Source of the DNA: Allokutzneria sp. NRRL B-24872
Lineage (GTDB): Bacteria; Actinomycetota; Actinomycetes; Mycobacteriales; Pseudonocardiaceae
Direction: 5' to 3'
NCBI RefSeq assembly: GCF_002155965.1
Contig: NZ_MUMH01000029.1
Coordinates: forward strand, 1-64,000
DNA: 64,000 nt
The position numbers were made by a program, and so were the translations under genes. The first letter of the stretch is position 1; the number at the start of each line of letters is the position of its first letter. Shown here piece by piece: positions 52,856 through 60,324 of this stretch. Under the pieces are notes generated by a model that was given only the letters and a program-made list of their open reading frames with translations, did no database searches and had not been told where the DNA came from.

Positions 52856-54583
52856 GAAGTCCCCGCACCAGCGGGGGTGCGTCCACCGCGTCGACCGCGC
52901 GATCCCGCGCTGGTGGGAAGTCCCCGCACCAGCGGGGGTGCGTCCAGCTTCGCAGTCGGAGTGACCTTCGACCGCGCGAAGTCCCCGCACCAGCGGGGGT
53001 GCGTCCTACATCCCGGTCCTGCGCGACGAGCTCGGACGGAAGTCCCCGCACCAGCGGGGGTGCGTCCGGGTGTAGAGGTCGGTCGGCAAGCTGAAACAGA
53101 AGTCCCCGCACCAGCGGGGGTGCGTCCGATTGGTACCTGTGCGCGGACCCGAGCCGCACGAAGTCCCCGCACCAGCGGGGGTGCGTCCCTTCGCTAGGCC
53201 GCCGAGGATGTAGATGTCCGGAAGTCCCCGCACCAGCGGGGGTGCGTCCGTGCTCACCTCGGGTGCCCACGTGCCGAGTCCGAAGTCCCCGCACCAGCGG
53301 GGGTGCGTCGCTCGAGGCGATGGCCAGGTGGCTGTCGGAGAAGAAGTCCCCGCACCAGCGGGGGTGCGTCCCGCCTGGTGCTGCGCGAGACGCTGGGCTT
53401 CTAGAAGTCCCCGCACCAGCGGGGGTGCGTCCGACATGTTGATTCGGGAAGCGGTCGCCGATCAGAAGTCCCCGCACCAGCGGGGGTGCGTCCCAGTTCG
53501 CGTCGGCCATGTTGGTGATCCGGTCGAAGTCCCCGCACCAGCGGGGGTGCGTCCGGCGCCGCCCCGATCATCCCGATCAGCGGCGGGAAGTCCCCGCACC
53601 AGCGGGGGTGCGTCCTCCGCAAGCAGGCAAAGCGACTTCGTCACCTCGAAGTCCCCGCACCAGCGGGGGTGCGTCGAGCTTCCACCTGACCACCAGCGAG
53701 GCCAAGCGGAAGTCCCCGCACCAGCGGGGGTGCGTCTTGCTCGGGCAGCGTGGCGAGGTCGGCGTTGTGGAAGTCCCCGCACCAGCGGGGGTGCGTCGCT
53801 GATCAGCGCCGCGCTTCTGGTCGCTCTCCTGAAGTCCCCGCACCAGCGGGGGTGCGTCCTCCACCTTCGGCACCGTCACGCTCAACGGGGGGAAGTCCCC
53901 GCACCAGCGGGGGTGCGTCCCTGGTCGCCGATCGTCGCCCTGGCCCTGGCCGGAAGTCCCCGCACCCAGCGGGGGTGCGTCCGTCGTGGAGAACGCCGAG
54001 ATCATCCGCACCGCGAAGTCCCCGCACCAGCGGGGGTGCGTCCCCAGACCACTCCACTCCACACCAGAGCACTCCGAAGTCCCCGCACCAGCGGGGGTGC
54101 GTCCCGGCGCGCTGACGCGTGGGGCGCGGGCAGCATGAAGTCCCCGCACCAGCGGGGGTGTGTCCGGGCTTGTTCCCTTCCCGGTTCGGGTGGGAAGGAA
54201 GTCCCGCGCCAGCGGGGGGGGTGCGTCCATCGAGCACTGGACCTACTGGACATACTCCCCGAAGTCCCCGCGCCAGCTGGGGTGTGTCCTTCGAGTTCCA
54301 GCTGATCCTGATCGCCCCCGAGAAGTCCCCGCGCCAGCAGGGGTGCGTTTAGCTCGACCCGTGTCGAGTACGCCTGCTCACCGAAGTCCCCGCGCCAGCG
54401 GGGATGCGTCCGCGTTCGGCCTGGGGTTTTTCGTTGTCGCGTGGAAGTCCCCGTGCCAGCGGGGGTGCGTCCGTCATGGCCACGCCGTGCTCGACAGCAA
54501 GACGGAAGTCCCCGCGCCAGCGCGGGTGCGTCCTTTGGCTTGATCTTCGCTCTGGTGCTCATCGGAAGTCCCCGCACAAGCGG
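52856..54583 (+). CRISPR. Type I-E CRISPR array 2 (28 full repeats plus a truncated one, 28 spacers)
   Basis: The 29-bp repeats begin GAAGTCCCCGCACCAGCGGG and end GGTGCGTCC, differing from array 1 at two positions. Repeats start at 52856 and then about every 61 bases to 54505, with a truncated one at 54565. Spacers are mostly 32 bases. Repeats 1-22 carry GCACC; repeats 23-28 (54198-54533) carry GCGCC or GTGCC and several other changes. The last unit breaks off after GTCCCCGCACAAGCGG, exactly where the 94-bp direct repeat begins. The leader end is on the left, next to cas2. Confidence 0.97.
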
Positions 54584-54677
54584 GCGAGGCTCGTACAGCA
54601 TCTACACGAACTCGTACCCGCTGCGAGCTGCGGCTTTCCGCGACCGTCGGTATTGATCGGCATCGCCGCCGTCAAGG
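54584..54677 (+). repeat. Right copy of the 94-bp direct repeat flanking the CRISPR-Cas locus
   Basis: This segment starts GCGAGGCTCGTACAGCATCT and is directly fused to the truncated final repeat of array 2. It matches 41828-41921 without gaps. From 54678 to 54829 no gene is seen; homology with the left side resumes in the membrane-protein gene. Confidence 0.75.
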
Positions 54678-54829
54678 TATTGATGCCTCATGATGGCTTC
54701 CGCACGGCGCAGGCCCGCCTCCTGGGCAGGGCTACTTGCAGCCGGTTCCGCGTCTGACCACCGTGTACGCGCCAAGAAGCTGGTCATTGAGGGCAGCTTC
54801 TCGATGGACGACGTGGGGAGCGCAGCGCG

Positions 54830-55568
54830 ATGACTGTCCGCGTGTCCACGCCTGGCTCCGCGACTCGTTTCCATGCGTTGATCGGACGAAGCGTTGGCGA
54901 GCTCGTTGCCCGGGTCATGGGCGTCGTCGTGGGGTTGTCCTTCTTGTTCGGGTTCGGCAACGTGTGGGCTCTGGCTGTACGTCTCGGAGTGACGGCCTGG
55001 GTTGCGCCTCTGGTCGCGCCCGCAGTCGACCTGACTGTCGTTGGCCTGATGGTCGCGATTCATCGGCTCGCGGCGGTAGGGATGGCACCAGAGGTGATCC
55101 GTGCAGCGAGGCGCCTGCTCGCGCTCGCCAGCACCGTGACCCTGGTGCTCAACATCGCCGAACCCGTGATCCTGGCAGTACGGCAAGGCGGCGTTCGACG
55201 CTGTGGGACCGCTGCTGTTGATCGGGTGGGCCGAGGTCGGCCCAGATCTTCTGGGAGCGCTGGAAGTAGTGGAAGAACGCGAGAACGTTGAGCGCAGATG
55301 CAACGAAACTGTCGGCACATCGCAGCCTTCGAGGCAGGCGCCAGCTAACGCTTCGGCTGCAGCTCGTGCACCGCGGCGGTCGACTTCGAAGCTGACCGAC
55401 ACGGAGCTTCTCGACCGGGCGCGCCGAGAGGACTCGCGTCACCGTGAACTACACCAGCGCCCCATTTCTGCTGCCAACCTTCGGCAGAGGCTTGAGGTGA
55501 GCAGCGATACCGCACGCCAACTGATTGCTCGCGTTCGCCAGGAAGCAACTATGCATGTGCACAGTTGA
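54830..55568 (+). pseudogene. Frameshifted DUF2637/SpdB-like membrane protein
   Basis: This homologue of 41940-42644 begins MTVRVSTPGSATRFHALIGR and keeps VVVGLSFLFGFGNVWALAVR and TAWVAPLVAPAVDLTVVGLM. Near 55175 two bases are missing relative to the left copy (CTGG-CAG against TTGGGCCAG). The remainder (FDAVGPLLLIGWAEVGPDLL and the C-terminal helix-turn-helix SDTARQLIARVRQEA) lies in another frame, ending at 55568. GGGGAG precedes the ATG. Either a recent pseudogene or a sequencing error. Confidence 0.75.
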
Positions 55569-55706
55569 CCCTCGCCGCACAGCAATAGGAGTCCCGGACC
55601 GTCCCAGGGCCAGAGCCGTGTCGAGCAGAGCGGCGCCGTCGTCGGTGAGGCCGGTTTGGGAACGGAGCTTGCCGAAGACGCTCTTCGAAGCAACCGTTTT
55701 CACCAA
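55449..55706 (-). CDS. Short open frame after the STAND gene, possibly a truncated gene
   Basis: The 85-residue frame starts MVKTVASKSVFGKLRSQTGL, seven bases inside the end of the large minus-strand gene, so it could be co-translated with it. The first 50 residues (to GTPIAVRRGSTVHMHS) have normal codon use; the rest is antisense to the end of the frameshifted membrane gene. It may be a gene whose 3' end was lost when the CRISPR-flanking segment arrived. No family recognised. Confidence 0.35.
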   Translation of the reverse strand: MVKTVASKSVFGKLRSQTGLTDDGAALLDTALALGRSGTPIAVRRGSTVHMHSCFLANASNQLACGIAAHLKPLPKVGSRNGALV

Positions 55707-58700
55707 GAGCGTCGGTCGTCAAGGAGTTCGTCTTCGTCGGCCTCCGCCTTGATCCACGACGCTACGCCTGAGGCGAGCAGGTGGTAGAACCGGTGCTCGA
55801 TCGAACCGGGAGGCAGAGTCTTGGCCAGCTCGGTCGCCTTGTCCCGTTGTTCGAGATCCCTCTTGTTGGGCTGACCGGGAACGCTCACGCGGGAACCGCT
55901 GATTATGGCCGAGCGCAGTCCGCTTCCGATGGCGCGAGCACAGTCTTCGCCGAGCGCCTCGGCCGCTTGCAGTGCCTTTATGACGAAGTTCGAGTGAGTC
56001 CACACCAGATCATTTGGAGCACCTCTGAGTACGGTGCCGACCGCGAGGATCCTTTCCCTGCTGCCGGATGCGACCAATTCGGCCAATAGTTGCAGAACTG
56101 ACTCGTTGTACTGCACAGCGATCGCTGTGAAGAGTCGTGCACCTACGTGAGCACGCCTGCTTCCCCAAGGGCTATGCGAGATCCACTCCACGACCCGGCG
56201 CAACAGCCGTTCGAAATCCTGGCTGCTCTGCAAGCGCAACGGCTCATGCCACTGATACGGAATAGGTTGGTACTCCACCGCGCTCGGGTCGTCCTCATAG
56301 GTCTCGACACGACGCATAAGCAGGTCCAGAATCTCTTCAGGTCGGACTGCTGATATCTCAGCCAGAAGGCAGTGAATGTGGTAGTCGTCGATGGACCTGC
56401 AAGCGTGGAGCTGTTCGAGAAAGTCTGCAATCTGTGCGTCGTCGAACGTCTTCCACGACATGCTTCCAGGCGCCGTGAGAAGCGCGGCTACCTCCGAGGC
56501 GAGCTCCGTAGAGTCCCCGAATCGCACACTGGTGATCAGCTGCGTCGCCAACGCTCTGTTCACATCACCCAGCAGTCGGGATGCATGCACGACGCCCCTA
56601 CGCACGTACGGATCGGCATGGACGCTCAGGTCGCACAGCAATTCGACTTCGCCGTCGAGCAGCGTTGCTCGGTTTCCACGAGCCACACCAAAGGCGTGCG
56701 CTACCGCCCTAGCGTTGTCGATGCTTGGCGTGTTGAAGAGCGCCCGGGCGAGTGACATCGCTTCTACTGTGAGCAACTCGGTCAGGGTGCTGAGCGCTGC
56801 GGGAACAAGTTGACGCAGCATGGCCAGGGATGTTGACTCAGCACTGTTCGAATTGATACTGTCAGAAATCACACGCCGCGCCAGCGCAACACCAATTTCG
56901 GCATCGCAACGCATCAGCGCCTCCACAAACTGGTGCGGATTTGCCGCTGTCGTGCCGAACGCGTAGCTGTCGCGGCTCAGGCAGTCGGCAAGACGATTAA
57001 CCACCTCCTCCGGTGCCCATCGCTCGCAGACAGCCGCCGCGACCTCCGCGGAATGCTCCTTCTGTCGGCGGCAGCGGGTGGCGTAGTCATCTGTTTCGCG
57101 AACGGACGGTCCCCACCCGTCATGCAGGACATGTGCAAGTTGGTGTTCGAGCTGCTGCGGCAGCTTCGCCCGCGCTGTTCTCGCCGCTGACGCGGTCGCT
57201 CCAGGCGCGTAGTCAGCGTGCCACTGCACGACCTTGCGAATCGCGACTGCAACAACGGGGTCGAGTCCGGGATACACGGCCAAGTCGGCAAATCTGTTGA
57301 GGATCTTAACGAACTCCGGGGACCAGCGGTCGTTGTCCTCATCCCTGTTTGCACCCCGAAACGCTCCCCTTGGGTATCGCAGCGCGGCCTGAAGTGCATT
57401 GACTGCCCGCACGGCGTGACGAACATCGTCGGCGTCTGCAGCGGCGAAAACCAAATCGACAACACGGTCACGGAAGGAACGCACCGCGGAGAGGCTGACA
57501 GGGTGGGTACTCAGGGTCATGGAGAGCCCGTCAAAGCGTTTGTGCTCGACTTCGGTGGCCAGTATAGGCTCCAACACCGCGAACGGCGAATGCGGGTGTG
57601 TGACCACGGTGTCGTCGCGGAGCCAGCGCTGAACTATCGAGATCATGCCGCCCTGGAACTCCGTTGTCTTGCCGACGTCATACGTGGAGAGCTCGGCAAG
57701 TAGACGCATCGGATGATCTGGGTCCTGGCCGACCGGGCGCACGTCGTGGCGAGCCAGGTCCCACAAGAGATCAGCTGACTCGACGAGACAATTCAAGCTC
57801 AACGCCGCGCGATAGAGGATAGTCGGCAGCACGCGAGCTACATTGTCGTCATCACTCGTGAAGCACACAGACTCGCCGGGCACCGCCGATTTGCTGAGAG
57901 CGAGGCGAACCAAGGCGATCGCATGCCTCGGCTGGAAGGCAGCGGCGGCGCGGACCGCCTGCAAGATCCGATACCGCGAAGAGGTTGAGGCAGCTTCGTA
58001 CTCCGCCGTAAGGGCGTTCCACAGGACGTCGACCGCAAGACCTGTGCCATTGCGTGCCTTGCGCGGGCGCCAGTCCACTCGACCCGCGTTGACCACTGCG
58101 TGCGCGAGCGCGTCTCCGGAAGTCGCGCCGCAGACCCGCTCCAAGTACCCCGTTGAGATGCCAGAAGGTGTGTCAACCGCGGCGTCGGCGAGGATCACGT
58201 CACCGAGCAGGTCGGGAACGATCCTGAGTGAGTTGCCTCGACGGAGCAACACCCCCGCGTCCTGCAAGGAGTGCAGATGCGGCAACAGCTGATCAAACGG
58301 CCGTCCTGTCAGCGCAAGCATGGCGGTTTGGAAGACGGATTCGTCCAGACGAAGCGGCTGGAGCACGGCCACCGCCTTAAGAATCTCGCGGCGCAGGTCG
58401 CCCTCCGAGGTGCCCGGAGTGCCCGCCACGATGTCCCCAAACAGTGAAAGGATCTCCGCCCGAATGTCGTCACTGGCGTCAAACCGAGCAGGATCAAGGA
58501 CTCCTCTCGCGATAAGCTGCGCGCCAACGACGATCAGCAACGGACAGTCGGCCGCCATCTCCGCCAGCCACGTCGCCACGTGCTCCTGGCTGTCGGGCCC
58601 CAGAATGGTGCGTGCCAAGCGCTCAGCCTCACGTGCTGTCAGATCGGTGAGTTCTTGGACCGACACCTCCGAGGGGTGCACGCCGAGCGGACGCAAGTCG

Positions 58701-59833
58701 GTGTGAAGTTGTGGCAGACCGTATGGTCGAAGCGACAGCAGCACTTTGGCGGTGGGGCGGAATCGCTCGATACCCGCGATGATCGCTGCAGTGTCCTCGC
58801 GGTCATGTGCATCATCGACGACCACGAGGAGCCCGTCATCGGGCGGAAGTATCTCGAAGTGCTGGGGGGTGACTTCGGCGCCAGTTGCAAGGAAGCGGAC
58901 CGTCCGCCCCTTCTCGGCACCTAGATCCTGCGCGATAGCGCGCAGGAGCCGGCTCTTCCCGATCCCGCCTCGCCCGGCGACGACGGCGATCTTCTCGTTG
59001 TGATCCGGGGCAGTGGCAAAGGCTCGTAGGGCTACCAAGTTAACGTCGCGGCCAACGAGTTCCCATTCGTGCGAGTAGATACTTCCCTGCGCGAACTGCC
59101 TGAAGAACTCCTCGGTGGTCAACCAAGGGCCTGGGACAGGTACTCCTAGGAAAGACTCCCTCCAACCGGGGAAGTAGGTATCCACGAGCCGGAGCGCCGC
59201 GTCTCGATCTTGAAGTGACCGCACTTGACTGGACAAGTCCACGATGTCCCACAGCGTCCACGCTGAGTGCTTCTCAACCTCTCGCTGCGCCTCGGGGCTG
59301 GCTATGCGGGTGAGGAAGATGTAGCAGTGGTCGAGCTTGATCTCCAGGGCGCCAACTGCCTTCTGAACTTTCTTCGGGCCAAACTGCTTCTCCCGCTTGC
59401 ACTGAATGCCCGTCGTCTGGCCGTCAGGATGGTGGACGATTACATCGATCCCACCCTGGGTATGCCCTTGCCCTCCAACGCGATGCACCCGGGCCTGCGG
59501 ATGCAACGCTGCGGCCAAATCGGCACTGAACTGCTCGAAAGTCTCTGGAACAAGCTCGTTGAGCGGGAGCTGTGTGACCAGGGGACGAACCGGTAGGCCC
59601 GGCCCGAAAACGTCGACGATTCCCACGCCAGAATCTCCCTGGAGGCTTCCCAATGAATCGACATCGAGGCCGAGCAGTTCCGCGAGTCGGCGTAGCATGT
59701 CGCTGGAAGGCGTCGACTTCCCCTGCTCCCACCTGCCTATCGCCTGCCGACTGGCACCTAGACGGCTCGCGAGGACATGCTGGCTCCACCCGAGCCCCGT
59801 CCGCGCCCGTTTGACCATCGCACCGAAGCTCAC
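55700..59833 (-). CDS. STAND NTPase with XRE domain and Mrr-like nuclease (Avs-like defence protein)
   Basis: From GTG 59833 the protein has 1377 residues. Residues 3-55 form an XRE helix-turn-helix (MVKRARTGLGWSQHVLASRL, GRWEQGK). About 85-200 form a PD-(D/E)xK Mrr-like domain with GGQGHTQGGIDVIVH and GIQCKREKQFG as the D-QxK core. A P-loop GRGGIGKS lies near 285 and Walker B LLVVVDDAHD near 335. About 800 residues of helical repeats follow. Nuclease, STAND ATPase and repeat sensor in this order match antiviral Avs proteins, which sense a phage protein and then cut DNA. ATG 59818 is an alternative start. Confidence 0.82.
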   Translation of the reverse strand: MSFGAMVKRARTGLGWSQHVLASRLGASRQAIGRWEQGKSTPSSDMLRRLAELLGLDVDSLGSLQGDSGVGIVDVFGPGLPVRPLVTQLPLNELVPETFEQFSADLAAALHPQARVHRVGGQGHTQGGIDVIVHHPDGQTTGIQCKREKQFGPKKVQKAVGALEIKLDHCYIFLTRIASPEAQREVEKHSAWTLWDIVDLSSQVRSLQDRDAALRLVDTYFPGWRESFLGVPVPGPWLTTEEFFRQFAQGSIYSHEWELVGRDVNLVALRAFATAPDHNEKIAVVAGRGGIGKSRLLRAIAQDLGAEKGRTVRFLATGAEVTPQHFEILPPDDGLLVVVDDAHDREDTAAIIAGIERFRPTAKVLLSLRPYGLPQLHTDLRPLGVHPSEVSVQELTDLTAREAERLARTILGPDSQEHVATWLAEMAADCPLLIVVGAQLIARGVLDPARFDASDDIRAEILSLFGDIVAGTPGTSEGDLRREILKAVAVLQPLRLDESVFQTAMLALTGRPFDQLLPHLHSLQDAGVLLRRGNSLRIVPDLLGDVILADAAVDTPSGISTGYLERVCGATSGDALAHAVVNAGRVDWRPRKARNGTGLAVDVLWNALTAEYEAASTSSRYRILQAVRAAAAFQPRHAIALVRLALSKSAVPGESVCFTSDDDNVARVLPTILYRAALSLNCLVESADLLWDLARHDVRPVGQDPDHPMRLLAELSTYDVGKTTEFQGGMISIVQRWLRDDTVVTHPHSPFAVLEPILATEVEHKRFDGLSMTLSTHPVSLSAVRSFRDRVVDLVFAAADADDVRHAVRAVNALQAALRYPRGAFRGANRDEDNDRWSPEFVKILNRFADLAVYPGLDPVVAVAIRKVVQWHADYAPGATASAARTARAKLPQQLEHQLAHVLHDGWGPSVRETDDYATRCRRQKEHSAEVAAAVCERWAPEEVVNRLADCLSRDSYAFGTTAANPHQFVEALMRCDAEIGVALARRVISDSINSNSAESTSLAMLRQLVPAALSTLTELLTVEAMSLARALFNTPSIDNARAVAHAFGVARGNRATLLDGEVELLCDLSVHADPYVRRGVVHASRLLGDVNRALATQLITSVRFGDSTELASEVAALLTAPGSMSWKTFDDAQIADFLEQLHACRSIDDYHIHCLLAEISAVRPEEILDLLMRRVETYEDDPSAVEYQPIPYQWHEPLRLQSSQDFERLLRRVVEWISHSPWGSRRAHVGARLFTAIAVQYNESVLQLLAELVASGSRERILAVGTVLRGAPNDLVWTHSNFVIKALQAAEALGEDCARAIGSGLRSAIISGSRVSVPGQPNKRDLEQRDKATELAKTLPPGSIEHRFYHLLASGVASWIKAEADEDELLDDRRSW

Positions 59834-59860
59834 TGTCACCCTGAAACTGTAGTAGGTGAC

Positions 59861-60011
59861 GAACAACGTCCACGTGCGCGGAAAGCACGACAGTCCGCCG
59901 CACAGGATCAGGTCGCGCGCTGCGAACAACCTCCGCGTGCGCAGAGAGCACTCCGCGCCGGACGGGGTTCCTACCTCGCCGCCGGACAACCTCCGCGTAC
60001 GCAGAGACGAC
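59861..60011 (-). CRISPR. Degenerate three-repeat CRISPR array of another repeat family
   Basis: Three 28-bp units lie at 60011-59984, 59951-59924 and 59888-59861 on the minus strand. The middle one begins GTGCTCTCTGCGCACGCGGA and ends GGTTGTTC; the other two differ at a few positions. Spacers are 32 and 35 bases. This repeat type (GTGCTC..CGCGCACGCGGAGGT) is typical of type I-E systems in Streptomyces and relatives and is unlike arrays 1 and 2. No leader or cas genes adjoin it. It lies directly upstream of the STAND gene. Confidence 0.75.
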
Positions 60012-60324
60012 ACTTCCTAGCTGCATCTTTGGGAGGAGAGGATACGGGTTTGGGTGTTTGCCTTAATGCTGGGCGAGCCTTGTCGGTGAGGGCCGCTACG
60101 TTGCGCGACCATGGTGTCAATCGGTCACCGGTCGACCACAGCCAGTGACAGCGTGGCTGTGGGCGAGGAGGTGGTGGATCTGCGGTTGTGGAGCAAGGAG
60201 CGTGGACTGGATTCAACGCGACGACCGAAAGCTGGCTGCGTCTTCGCGCGAGCAGTGATGGGACGCGCCTCCATTCGACAGACTGCAGAGAACATCGAGG
60301 CCGATAACCTTCCAGGGGCATGAG
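60012..60324. other. Intergenic region between the two STAND genes
   Basis: These 313 bases separate the mini-array from the plus-strand HNH-STAND gene. A 70-residue open frame (60111-60323) exists, but its composition is not convincing and it ends just before the next start. The region probably holds the promoter of the plus-strand gene. No repeat or RNA gene was recognised. Confidence 0.4.

Noticed and set aside
52885-54564. Self-targeting spacers within this window
   Set aside because: I saw no obvious match by eye, but without alignment this cannot be settled, so no claim is made.
52437-54601. Several long frames across array 2
   Set aside because: Periodic protein sequence comes from the 61-bp repeat-spacer unit.
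59834-60013. N-terminal extension of the large STAND protein (SLRTRRL repeats)
   Set aside because: The repeated peptide is a translation of the three CRISPR-like units; the XRE domain starts at 59833-59818.
60111-60323. 70-residue frame upstream of the HNH-STAND gene
   Set aside because: No ribosome binding site and no protein-like pattern; listed only as part of the intergenic region.
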